In this document: piece by piece, positions 1 through 7,301 of the stretch | How the letters are laid out: every line of letters begins with the position of its first letter | Position numbering within the stretch: the first letter of the stretch is position 1 | Assembly (NCBI GenBank): GCA_002322035.1 | Contig: DCNF01000048.1 | Location: 255 to 15,856 of the forward strand | Origin: Geobacter sp. UBA1603 | Lineage (GTDB): Bacteria > Desulfobacterota > Desulfuromonadia > Geobacterales > Pseudopelobacteraceae | Length of the DNA: 15,602 bases | Direction of reading: 5' to 3' | Notes under the pieces: model-generated | Told to the model about the DNA's origin: nothing | Seen by the model: only the letters and a program-made list of their open reading frames with translations | Database searches by the model: none | Program-made: the position numbers and the translations under genes

Positions 1-212
1 TCCTCGGTCTTGCTGACTGTGAAGCCACTTTCCTTCAGAACCCGTTTAGCCGATTCACCGTCATTGACAATCAACCTCAGGATGCCGAAATCAGACGTAT
101 CCGCCAGGGACAGGGCCCGGATATTTATGCCGGCCTCTCCCAATATCCGGGTCACCTCAGCCAGCCGGCCGGATTTGTTCTCGATGAAAATGGATATTTG
201 CTCGACTTTCAT
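1..212 (-). CDS. ACT-domain protein (3' end cut by window edge)
   Basis: The first 70 codons of a minus-strand gene are visible; the rest lies beyond the left edge. The protein starts [20 protein letters not shown] and continues with the [23 protein letters not shown] pattern typical of an ACT domain (beta-alpha-beta-beta-alpha-beta small-molecule-binding fold, residues about 3-65). Proteins of this type usually carry two ACT domains in about 140 residues, so roughly half is probably missing. The ATG is preceded by a strong Shine-Dalgarno sequence (AGGGAGG, 6-base spacer). It lies 70 bases downstream of the aryl-CoA ligase stop and is probably the last or a late gene of the iorAB operon. ACT proteins beside iorAB and ligase genes are plausibly sensors of aromatic amino acids, but the ligand here is inferred, not shown. 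Confidence 0.85.
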   Translation of the reverse strand, partial: MKVEQISIFIENKSGRLAEVTRILGEAGINIRALSLADTSDFGILRLIVNDGESAKRVLKESGFTVSKTE

Positions 213-282
213 ACACACCCTCCCTAGGGACAACACCCCCTGTGGTTGCCCTTGTTGTGGACGGCCAGATGGGCCGCAGCAC

Positions 283-1584
283 CTACACTACACGGTTGTC
301 AATGACCCGCCTGGCCTTCCCCTCGCTGCGCTGAATCGTTTTCGGCTCCACCAGTTTGACAGTACAGGTAACGCCGAGCATATCTTTTATCTCCTTCTCA
401 ATCCTGCGTGAAAGCTGCTGCAGAACCTTGACCTCGTCTGAAAAAAGCTGCTCGTCCACCTCTACCTGCACCTCAAGCGTATCGAGGTTTTCAGCCCGGT
501 TAACGATCAGCAGATAGTGGGGTTCGACCCCTTCGATACTGACCAGAATCGACTCTATCTGGGACGGAAACACGTTGACCCCACGAATGATCAGCATATC
601 GTCTGACCGTCCGCTCATACGGGCAATCCTGGCATGGGTACGTCCGCAGACACATGGCTCACGGGTTATGCTGGTAATGTCTCGGGTGCGGTAACGGATC
701 AACGGGATGCCCTGTTTCGTGATGGTGGTTATGACAAGTTCTCCCCGCTCACCGTCTGGCAGTGGCTGGCCGGTTTCCGGATTGATTATCTCGGCCAGGA
801 AGTGATCTTCCCAGATGTGAAGGCCGTTCTTTGCCTCGATACATTCGATCGCAACTCCCGGACCCATGATCTCGGAAAGTCCGTAAATATCGATGGCAGC
901 AAGGTTGAGCTTCTGCTCTATCTCGTTCCTCATGGACTCTGACCAGGGTTCAGCGCCGAAGATGCCGACCCGCAGCTTGAGACTCCTGAAGTCAACACCC
1001 TCCACTCTGGCCTCTTCGGCCATGTAGAGCGAGTAAGACGGGGTGCAGGTCAGAACGGTTGAGCCGAAGTCCTGCATGATCATGATCTGGCGCTTGGTGT
1101 TGCCCCCTGAAATCGGGATAACCGAAGCACCCAGACGCTCGGCACCGTAATGTGCTCCCAGGCCACCGGTAAAAAGACCATAACCGTAGGCATTATGGAT
1201 AATATCCCCCTTGTGGACACCGGCGGCAACAAAAGAGCGTGCCATCAACTCGCTCCAGGTTTCAATATCAGTGCGGGTATAGCCAACCACAGTCGGTTTG
1301 CCGGTCGTGCCTGACGAAGCATGAATTCGCACGATCTCGTCCATCGGAGCGGCAAACAGGCTGTAAGGGTAAGAATCGCGCATATCCTGCTTGGTGGTAA
1401 ACGGCAGCAGGCAGAGATCGGCAAGCGATTTCACATCAGTGGGCCTAACACCCGCCTTGTCAAATGAAGCCCTGTAGAATGGGACATTCGCATACACCCG
1501 TTCAAGCACAGACTGGAGACGCTTGAGCTGAAGGGCTTCCAGTGCAGGACGCGGCAGCGTTTCAAACTCTTCGTTATGGAACAT
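283..1584 (-). CDS. paaK: Phenylacetate-CoA ligase (aryl-CoA ligase)
   Basis: This 433-residue adenylate-forming enzyme has the usual length for phenylacetate-CoA ligase. It activates phenylacetate, or a related arylacetate such as indoleacetate, to its CoA thioester using ATP. Visible motifs are the P-loop-like SSGTTGKPT (residues 90-98), the A5 region [11 protein letters not shown], the hinge region RTRDIT, and the C-terminal catalytic-lysine motif [13 protein letters not shown] at the end. The ATG is preceded by GAGG about 9 bases upstream. It lies 43 bases after the carbonic anhydrase gene in the same direction as iorAB. With IorAB it would link aryl-2-oxoacids, arylacetyl-CoA and arylacetate, in either the degradative or the assimilatory direction. 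Exact substrate preference cannot be read from sequence. Confidence 0.93.
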   Translation of the reverse strand: MFHNEEFETLPRPALEALQLKRLQSVLERVYANVPFYRASFDKAGVRPTDVKSLADLCLLPFTTKQDMRDSYPYSLFAAPMDEIVRIHASSGTTGKPTVVGYTRTDIETWSELMARSFVAAGVHKGDIIHNAYGYGLFTGGLGAHYGAERLGASVIPISGGNTKRQIMIMQDFGSTVLTCTPSYSLYMAEEARVEGVDFRSLKLRVGIFGAEPWSESMRNEIEQKLNLAAIDIYGLSEIMGPGVAIECIEAKNGLHIWEDHFLAEIINPETGQPLPDGERGELVITTITKQGIPLIRYRTRDITSITREPCVCGRTHARIARMSGRSDDMLIIRGVNVFPSQIESILVSIEGVEPHYLLIVNRAENLDTLEVQVEVDEQLFSDEVKVLQQLSRRIEKEIKDMLGVTCTVKLVEPKTIQRSEGKARRVIDNRVV

Positions 1585-1627
1585 GGGGAATAACCTCGTT
1601 ACAGTTCAACTCAGGTGCTTGAGACGT

Positions 1628-2248
1628 TCAGCAGCAGCACCCGGACGACGTGGGGATATAACTGTCATCCTCTTCTGCCACACGGGCCGCAAAGCTTTCT
1701 CTGGTGTACCCGTTGACCACGATATCAAGATGACCGTCGTTGGGGCAAAACAGGAGGCCATGTACCGGAACGTCATCGGGAATGAGCGGATTGCACCGGA
1801 TGATCTTCACAACCCGCTCCACATTGTGCACCGGGTGGGAAAAGACGCCAAGCCACTGCTTCAGGTCCGGCACATGAATATCGATTACGTCGGGTGAAAT
1901 TCCGCGTGCCAGCATTTTCTTCTTGATGGAGTCGGCATCCACATCGGCCATACCGCAGTCCCGATGGCCGATAACGAAGATTTCCTCCACCCCGAGCATG
2001 AAGATTCCCGCCACCAGGCTCCTGATAACCGCGCCTGACATGGGATCGACAATGGTATTGCCGGCGTTCTTGATTACCTTGGCCTCGCCCCGTTTCAGCC
2101 CCATGGCCGGCTCGAGAAAATCTACCAGACGAGTGTCCATGCAGGTAAAAATGGCAATCTGCTTTTTGGGTGATTTTGGCAGCGGTGGAAAAGCATTGGG
2201 ATGCACGAAACGCCGGTTGGCGTCGATTATCTGGTCAAGTTTGGTCAT
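1628..2248 (-). CDS. Beta-class carbonic anhydrase
   Basis: This 206-residue cytosolic zinc enzyme interconverts CO2 and bicarbonate. The class is shown by CMDTR (residues 36-40, zinc ligand C36 and the D38/R40 pair) and HRDC (H95 and C98, the other zinc ligands). The overall length and the CxDxR/HxxC spacing fit the short archaeal/mycobacterial type of beta-carbonic anhydrase. The ATG has a GGGAGGAG ribosome binding site inside the end of iorB, and only 3 bases separate the two genes, so the two are probably co-translated. Placement between iorB and the aryl-CoA ligase suggests it supplies or removes CO2/bicarbonate for the ferredoxin oxidoreductase reaction; this role is inference. The protein ends in three consecutive cysteines (204-206), which is not a family feature that I recognise. 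Confidence 0.92.
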   Translation of the reverse strand: MTKLDQIIDANRRFVHPNAFPPLPKSPKKQIAIFTCMDTRLVDFLEPAMGLKRGEAKVIKNAGNTIVDPMSGAVIRSLVAGIFMLGVEEIFVIGHRDCGMADVDADSIKKKMLARGISPDVIDIHVPDLKQWLGVFSHPVHNVERVVKIIRCNPLIPDDVPVHGLLFCPNDGHLDIVVNGYTRESFAARVAEEDDSYIPTSSGCCC

Positions 2249-2251
2249 CGG

Positions 2252-2830
2252 CTACAGACTCCTCCCAAGAGCAAATGCCTTGATATTGATGTCGAGAGCC
2301 TTCTTCGGCACCATTTTCTCCAGCGCCCGAAGCCAGATTTCTTCCGGCAGGGGCAGCCGATTGGAAACCGCGCCGAGCAGCACCGTATTGGCGGCACGGG
2401 GATTACCGGCCTCACTGGCCAGCTTCAAGCCGTCAACAAGCAGAAAGTCCGAAACCTGCGACCTGATACTTTCAACCAGCCCTTCCGGGTACAGCGCCTG
2501 GCCCAGGAGGACCGACGGTGGCGGAATGCGGAAATCATTGGCGATTACCGATGCACCGGGACGAAGAAGCGGCAGATACCGGCAGGTTTCCAGCAGCTCG
2601 AAACCGAACAGAATATCACCCTCTCCCTCTGGAACCACCGGGGAGAAGACCTGACTGCCAAAGCGGACATGGGACACAACGCTCCCCCCGCGCTGCGACA
2701 TGCCGTGTATTTCACTCTTTTTCACGTCATGGCCGGCCAGCATGAACGCTTCAGACAGAATCTCGGAGGCAAGCAGGATCCCCTGGCCGCCGACACCAAC
2801 CAGGAGGATGTTTGTTATCTGGCTATTCAT
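2252..2830 (-). CDS. iorB: Indolepyruvate:ferredoxin oxidoreductase, beta subunit
   Basis: This 192-residue subunit forms one POR gamma-type domain (pyruvate ferredoxin/flavodoxin oxidoreductase, catalytic domain), full length for IorB. The N-terminal GVGGQG motif (residues 12-17) and the following SEIHGMSQRGGSVVSHVRFG stretch are hallmarks of the family. It pairs with IorA to oxidise aryl-2-oxoacids with CoA and ferredoxin, releasing CO2 and arylacetyl-CoA, or to run the reverse reductive carboxylation. Its ATG overlaps the iorA stop as ATGA, and a GGGAGG site lies 5 bases upstream, so translation is coupled and 1:1 subunit production is likely. Confidence 0.95.
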   Translation of the reverse strand: MNSQITNILLVGVGGQGILLASEILSEAFMLAGHDVKKSEIHGMSQRGGSVVSHVRFGSQVFSPVVPEGEGDILFGFELLETCRYLPLLRPGASVIANDFRIPPPSVLLGQALYPEGLVESIRSQVSDFLLVDGLKLASEAGNPRAANTVLLGAVSNRLPLPEEIWLRALEKMVPKKALDINIKAFALGRSL

Positions 2831-4605
2831 ACCGCCCTCCCGATGGCATTGAATTTACAGAGCTGCAGGCAGACTGTGCAGCCGGTGCAGAGCAGCGGGT
2901 CAATGAAGGCCTTCCCCTTCTTACCTTCCGGTGCCGGCTGCCACTCGATGGCCGGGCAGCCGATCCGCAGGCAGGCCTTACAGCCTGTGCATGCGTCCTG
3001 ATCGACACGAAGCATGGTGCCTTTTTCAAACCGGTCTTCCCCCTTGATCAAGCAGCACGCCCGGGTAGTGATCACAACCGACGGCTCGGGACGGTTCATC
3101 TCTTCGTCGAGCGCTCTTTTGGTCGCCTCCAGGTCGTACGGGTCAACTTCTCGCACATGGCGGATTCCAAGGGCCCGGCAGAGGTCGGGAATACTGACCT
3201 GGGGCGCGGCCTCTCCATCAAGTGTGAACCCTGAAGCCGGGTTTTCCTGGCGGCCGGTCATGGCGGTAATCCGGTTATCAAGGATCAAAACCGTAGCCGG
3301 CGATCTATTCCAGGCCATCTCCATCAGGGAGTTGACTCCGGTGTGGAGAAACGTGGAGTCACCGATCACCGCCACAATCCGCCTTTGCTCTTCGGGAGGA
3401 AGCACGCGAACGATCCCCGAGCCATTGCTGATCGAAGCCCCCATGCAGACACAGGTATCCATGGCATTGAGCGGAGGCATGAAGCCGAGGGTGTAACAAC
3501 CTATATCACCGGTAACATAGGCGTTGGCCCGGTTAAGCAGATAGAATACGCCGCGGTGCGGGCAGCCGGGACACATATTCGGGGGACGGGGTGGCAGCGC
3601 CAGATTCGTTGCACCAGGTGACGCTGTCTTGGGAGGTGTGATGCCGGCCGATGCAAAAGCAGTGCGTATGCGGCCAGGCGACAGCTCGCCGCAAAGCGGT
3701 ATGATTTCCTTGCCTGTCACCGCAATACCCAGTGCCCGTACCTGGTCCTCGATAAACGGATCAAGCTCCTCAACAACAAAAAGGCGCTCCACCTGTGCGG
3801 CAAATTCAGCAATCAGCTGTTTCGGTAAGGGATACACCATCCCGAGCTTCAGGGTACTTACATCCGGAAGTACCTCGCGCACGTACTGGTAGGTCACACC
3901 GCAACAGATTACCCCGATCCGCTTCTGACGGTATTCGACCCGATTGAGCTGGGATACGTCTCCATACTCGGATAGCCTCACCGTGCGCTCCTCAACCAGC
4001 GGATGGCGAACCCGGGCATTTCCCGGCAGCATTACAAGCTTGGCTGGATTTTTTACCAGCTTCGGCTCAGGCAGGCCGGTGATCCGCTCCCCCATCTCTA
4101 CAATCGATTTTCCATGGGAAATCCGTGTACAGCTGCGCAACATGACCGGGGTATCGAACTGTTCCGACAGTTCGAAGGCCATGCGGGTGTACTCCTTGCA
4201 TTCCATGGAGTCAGCCGGTTCGAGCATCGGCACTTTGGCAAATCGGGCATAATTACGGCTGTCCTGCTCGTCCTGTGACGAGTGCATTTCAGGATCGTCG
4301 GCCACCACCAGCACCAATCCTCCGCCAACACCGGTATAGGAAAGGGTAAAGAGCGGATCTGCCGCAACATTGACACCTACATGCTTCATGCAGGCCATGG
4401 AGCGTGCCCCGCCAAACGATGCACCGATGGCAACCTCAAGCGCGACTTTTTCGTTGGGCGCCCATGAGGCGTCAATTTCGGGATAGGTGCAGGCATTCTC
4501 GAGAATTTCAGTGGAGGGGGTACCGGGATAAGCAGACGCCACACGGCAGCCTGCTTCAAACGCCCCGCGGGCAATGGCTTCATTGCCGGAAAGAATTTCT
4601 TTCAT
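2827..4605 (-). CDS. iorA: Indolepyruvate:ferredoxin oxidoreductase, alpha subunit
   Basis: This is the thiamine diphosphate and iron-sulfur subunit of the aryl-2-oxoacid:ferredoxin oxidoreductase, 592 residues from the chosen start. The order is an N-terminal pyrimidine-binding domain (SGNEAIARGAFEAG, SAYPGTPSTE, residues 6-35), a central domain, CPGCPHRG (345-352), a TPP pyrophosphate-binding domain (GDIGC 366-370; GDSTF 415-419 to DN 443-444), and two C-terminal [4Fe-4S] motifs (C539, C542, C545, C550-P; then C573, C576, C579, C583). The frame stays open 13 codons further upstream, but the ATG at 4605 has AAGGA about 7 bases before it and starts with the family-typical MKEILSGNEAIARG. It is first gene of the operon iorA-iorB-carbonic anhydrase-ligase-ACT. 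Confidence 0.95.
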   Translation of the reverse strand: MKEILSGNEAIARGAFEAGCRVASAYPGTPSTEILENACTYPEIDASWAPNEKVALEVAIGASFGGARSMACMKHVGVNVAADPLFTLSYTGVGGGLVLVVADDPEMHSSQDEQDSRNYARFAKVPMLEPADSMECKEYTRMAFELSEQFDTPVMLRSCTRISHGKSIVEMGERITGLPEPKLVKNPAKLVMLPGNARVRHPLVEERTVRLSEYGDVSQLNRVEYRQKRIGVICCGVTYQYVREVLPDVSTLKLGMVYPLPKQLIAEFAAQVERLFVVEELDPFIEDQVRALGIAVTGKEIIPLCGELSPGRIRTAFASAGITPPKTASPGATNLALPPRPPNMCPGCPHRGVFYLLNRANAYVTGDIGCYTLGFMPPLNAMDTCVCMGASISNGSGIVRVLPPEEQRRIVAVIGDSTFLHTGVNSLMEMAWNRSPATVLILDNRITAMTGRQENPASGFTLDGEAAPQVSIPDLCRALGIRHVREVDPYDLEATKRALDEEMNRPEPSVVITTRACCLIKGEDRFEKGTMLRVDQDACTGCKACLRIGCPAIEWQPAPEGKKGKAFIDPLLCTGCTVCLQLCKFNAIGRAV

Positions 4606-4653
4606 GGTGTTTCCTTGCGTGGTATCGACGTACGTACAGGTCAAAGGTTATGA

Positions 4654-4682
4654 ACTATACTAAAACAGGAGCAATAATGCAA
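4654..4682 (-). promoter_or_regulatory. Candidate sigma70-type promoter for iorA operon
   Basis: On the minus strand, TTGCAT (4677-4682) is followed after 17 bases by TATAGT (4654-4659), a 5/6 match to the -10 consensus at the ideal spacing. The -35 match is only 3/6. Transcription would start near 4647 and give a leader of about 40 bases carrying the iorA ribosome binding site. A self-complementary GTACGTAC lies just downstream (4630-4637) and could be an operator half-site; that is speculative. Confidence 0.4.
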
Positions 4683-4759
4683 TTCGTTTGAAATCGGCAG
4701 GCCCGTATGAGCAGAATTTCACAGTACCCGCACCAGCCCGCCCAGAACCGGATTGACGG

Positions 4760-4787
4760 TTGACATCGTAAAAATTGCCGCTAGTAT
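4760..4787 (+). promoter_or_regulatory. Candidate promoter for the Mce gene set, nearly leaderless
   Basis: A perfect TTGACA (4760-4765) is followed after 16 bases by TAGTAT (4782-4787, 4/6 match). Transcription would begin about 6-8 bases later, at or next to the ATG at 4794. No Shine-Dalgarno sequence is seen before that ATG, and an in-frame TAG at 4782-4784 rules out an earlier start. The arrangement fits leaderless or near-leaderless translation, but the -10 box is weak and could be chance. Confidence 0.35.
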
Positions 4788-4793
4788 GAAGCA

Positions 4794-5465
4794 ATGGCTC
4801 ATCCTGTCGAATTCAGAGATGTTTCCTGGAATGATGCTCTTAACGGCTTAAGCTTCGAAGCACAGGCCGGGCGATCGCTTCTGATCATTACCGGCCGTGA
4901 AGATGAAAGCGTCCTGCTGATCCGCCTGATAACCGGGCTGACGCTTCCCACTTCAGGCAGCGTGCTGATCGCTGGAGCACCAACAACAGGCATGCCGGAC
5001 TCCCGATTGAGGTCTTCTCGGCAATCCATTGGCGTAGTTCCGCCGAACGGGGGTCTCGTCTCCAACCTCAAACTGTGGGAAAACATCATACTGCCCGAGC
5101 TCTATCACACAGGCACCATTCCAGCCGCGACAGAAGATGAGGCCGAGAAGCTGCTGCGGCAGTTCGGCTACAACGGGAACGTCATGGCCCTGCCGGCCCG
5201 ACTGTCGCTGTTTGAGAAACGGATGGCCGCGTTTATCAGGGGGGCGCTCCGCAACCCGGCTGTCATGATATACAGCCACCACCTTGACGGGCTCCCACAG
5301 TACTCATGCGATGTTTTTACACGGGCAATCAAAGATTTTCATGCATCAAGGCCGGATACGGCGGCAATTTTCCTGTCCAAGTCGCGCACATTCCCAAGCG
5401 GAATGGAGTTTGACGCCATCATAGATGTTCACCAGCCTTCAGGGGGAGAGGTGCCACGAACATGA
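4794..5465 (+). CDS. ABC ATPase-like protein with all catalytic motifs lost (MlaF-like pseudo-ATPase)
   Basis: This 223-residue protein follows the ABC ATPase fold plan of an MlaF/Ttg2A-type subunit. The frame pattern FRDVSW...LNGLSFEAQAGRSLLIITG, LIRLITGLTLPTSGSVLIAG and LKLWENIILPEL is intact. The catalytic elements are not. The Walker A site reads GREDESVLL (from G34), has no GK and is one residue short. The Q-loop glutamine position reads VVPPN (81-85). The signature LSGGQ reads LSLFE (137-141). Walker B ends MIYSHHLDGL (158-167) with S/H in place of D/E. The switch histidine region reads FLSKS. The reading frame is full length, so it looks like a maintained pseudoenzyme rather than decay. 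It overlaps the MCE gene as ATGA. ATP hydrolysis is unlikely; a structural or regulatory role in a Mce complex is inference. Confidence 0.8.
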   Translation: MAHPVEFRDVSWNDALNGLSFEAQAGRSLLIITGREDESVLLIRLITGLTLPTSGSVLIAGAPTTGMPDSRLRSSRQSIGVVPPNGGLVSNLKLWENIILPELYHTGTIPAATEDEAEKLLRQFGYNGNVMALPARLSLFEKRMAAFIRGALRNPAVMIYSHHLDGLPQYSCDVFTRAIKDFHASRPDTAAIFLSKSRTFPSGMEFDAIIDVHQPSGGEVPRT

Positions 5466-6442
5466 TTCGGGAAGAAGACCCCAGATTCAGGAATCTCGAG
5501 CGCAAGATCGGCCTGTTCATCGTCCTGGCCCTGGCCGGCCTGGTGACAGGGCTTGTGCTGTTCGGGATACAGAAAGATCTTTTCACCAAAAAATATACCC
5601 TGCGTTTCACGGTTGACCGGGGCACCGGCTTCACCAAGGGGATGCCGGTCAAGCTCTCCGGATTCCGTGTCGGGAGGATCACCTCGATCGCCCTGAATGA
5701 ACAGGCCATGGTCGACATCACGGCTGAAATCGACAACAAATACCGGGGCTGGATCCGCAGCGACTCAACCGTAAAGCTTGTTAAAGAGGGGCTGGTCGGC
5801 GACAGCATCGTCGAAGTAACCGTCGGATCCCTTGACAAGCCCGAATTGAAGGAAAATGACGCCATCATCTACGTTAAGACCAAAGGGTTGGATGAACTGG
5901 CGGATGATATCGCTGAAAAGGTAAAACCGGTGCTGATCGAAGTGCGTGATATCATCAGCTACATTAACAACCCTGACGGTGATCTCAAAAAAAGCATCCG
6001 AAGTTTGGAAACCTTGACCCGCAATCTGGACGGAACCCGCCAGAACGCCGACACGCTGATTGTATCGGCCACCGAAAATGTCGACAGGATCACCGTCCGC
6101 ACAACGAAATTGCTCGATACGGCAACACGAAAGATCGACGGCATTGATCTTTCACCGACCCTGGCCAGAATCGACAAAAGCATCGAACAGATTGACCGGC
6201 GCTTCCCGGTACTGCTGGACAAGGCCGATGAGACCCTTACCCATGTTTCCGGCATATCAAAACAGACCCACGATCTGGCAAGAACGACCTTTCCCCGCAT
6301 CCCGGGCGTCCTCTCCCAGGTCGAGGACGTTATGCTCAGTACCGACCGGCTGCTGAACTCAATCCAGAACAGCTGGCTGTTCCGTGACTCGTCAATGCCT
6401 TCGGGCGGGACAGATTTCGTCCGCGGGGGTACCCATGACTGA
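5462..6442 (+). CDS. MCE-domain (MlaD-like) membrane-anchored protein
   Basis: This 326-residue protein has a short cytosolic N-terminus, one transmembrane helix (about residues 16-36, rich in L/A/V/G), then an MCE domain (about 45-122: YTLRFTVDRGTGFTKGMPVKL, SGFRVGRITSIAL, STVKLVKEGLVGDSIVEVT). A long, mostly helical periplasmic region follows (about 125-310), with heptad-like stretches around LETLTRNLDGTRQNADTL. MCE proteins form hexameric rings that bind and move lipids between the inner and outer membranes in Mla-type systems; an inner-membrane, periplasm-facing position is expected. Its ATG overlaps the stop of the pseudo-ATPase gene. Its last codons overlap the start of the lipoprotein gene. 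No MlaE-type permease gene is in the window, so its transport partner is unknown. Confidence 0.9.
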   Translation: MIREEDPRFRNLERKIGLFIVLALAGLVTGLVLFGIQKDLFTKKYTLRFTVDRGTGFTKGMPVKLSGFRVGRITSIALNEQAMVDITAEIDNKYRGWIRSDSTVKLVKEGLVGDSIVEVTVGSLDKPELKENDAIIYVKTKGLDELADDIAEKVKPVLIEVRDIISYINNPDGDLKKSIRSLETLTRNLDGTRQNADTLIVSATENVDRITVRTTKLLDTATRKIDGIDLSPTLARIDKSIEQIDRRFPVLLDKADETLTHVSGISKQTHDLARTTFPRIPGVLSQVEDVMLSTDRLLNSIQNSWLFRDSSMPSGGTDFVRGGTHD

Positions 6443-7301
6443 ATTTTCCATGAAAATTCGCAGCGCAGCTGTGCTCACGGCCGCACTCATGCTCCTGAAC
6501 AGCTGCTCGGGCGGGACGGCTCAGGCGCTCCGTTCCGACGCCATGAAGCAGAGTGACAATCTGGTTTCCCGCGCGCTCAAACTCGACCGAAAGGGTCATC
6601 CCGTGGACGCGGCCAGACTTTTCGAAGAAGCCCTGACCATCAGTTCATCAATCGAGGATTATCAGGGCCGGGCGCGCATCCTGATCAATCTGGCCCGGAT
6701 TGAACGGCGTAATGCTTCGATTGACGCAGCCCAGAAACGAATCACCGAAGCGTTGAAGAATATAAGCCCGGGCAGCCCCCATGAGGCCGAAGCCGCCCAT
6801 GAGCAGTCACAGATCATGCTGGCAAGGGGCGATACCCATCAGGCTCTTCAGTGGGCGGAACGGGCCGTTTCAACAGAGCTGGGCGGGGAAGGTGGCAGAA
6901 GGCTGAACCTGCTGGCCAGGGCACGGCTTGCGGGCAAAGATTATGCCAGAGCCAGCGAGACGGCCCGCCAGGCCCTGAAAGAAAACCGGGCCAGTATGGC
7001 GTTTGAGGAAGAAGCCACATCACTGCGCCTGCTCGGGATCATCGCCCGTGAAACCGGGAGCCTTTCCGAATCGCAGAAGCTTCTGCTTGCTGCTCTTGAG
7101 CAAGACAAACGGGCCGGCATCAGCATGAAAATCGCAGCTGATCTGGATGAATTGGCCCTTACCTCCCGTGCGGCCGGTGACATCACCTCTTCAGAAGAGT
7201 ATGAGAAGCGGGCCCAGAGCGTCAAGGCTGCGTCTGCGGCCCTGTCAGCTGGCGAGCGTCAGAACAGGCCTGACACGACAAGGCCTTCAAGCAAGCCGTA
7301 A
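6435..7301 (+). CDS. TPR-repeat lipoprotein
   Basis: This 288-residue predicted lipoprotein has the signal sequence MKIRSAAVLTAALMLLNSC with lipobox LNSC, so C24 would be the lipidated residue. The body is almost all alpha-helical pairs resembling tetratricopeptide repeats (for example GHPVDAARLFEEALTISSS, GDTHQALQWAERAVS, GSLSESQKLLLAALEQD), with a polar tail. The ATG at 6435 overlaps the MCE gene end by 8 bases and has a GGGGGT stretch nearby. An ATG at 6450 would also give a good lipoprotein signal but has no ribosome binding site. Being third in a Mce gene set, it may be a periplasmic scaffold partner, as MlaB/C or outer-membrane lipoproteins are in other systems; this is inference. Its 3' end overlaps the opposing phosphatase gene by 43 bases. 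Confidence 0.82.
   Translation: MTEFSMKIRSAAVLTAALMLLNSCSGGTAQALRSDAMKQSDNLVSRALKLDRKGHPVDAARLFEEALTISSSIEDYQGRARILINLARIERRNASIDAAQKRITEALKNISPGSPHEAEAAHEQSQIMLARGDTHQALQWAERAVSTELGGEGGRRLNLLARARLAGKDYARASETARQALKENRASMAFEEEATSLRLLGIIARETGSLSESQKLLLAALEQDKRAGISMKIAADLDELALTSRAAGDITSSEEYEKRAQSVKAASAALSAGERQNRPDTTRPSSKP

Noticed and set aside
213..282. Hairpin CGGCC/GGCCG between the ligase and ACT genes
   Set aside because: It has a 5-base stem with no T-tract. The genes are close and co-directional, so a terminator is not supported.
2201..3001. Long open frame on the plus strand (266 codons)
   Set aside because: It lies antisense to iorB/iorA, whose protein families are unmistakable. It has no ribosome binding site or recognisable domain and is a shadow of the GC-rich coding strand.
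4689..4721. Inverted repeat TGAAAT/ATTTCA in the divergent promoter region
   Set aside because: Six-base arms with a 21-base spacer are common by chance. No known operator motif matches.
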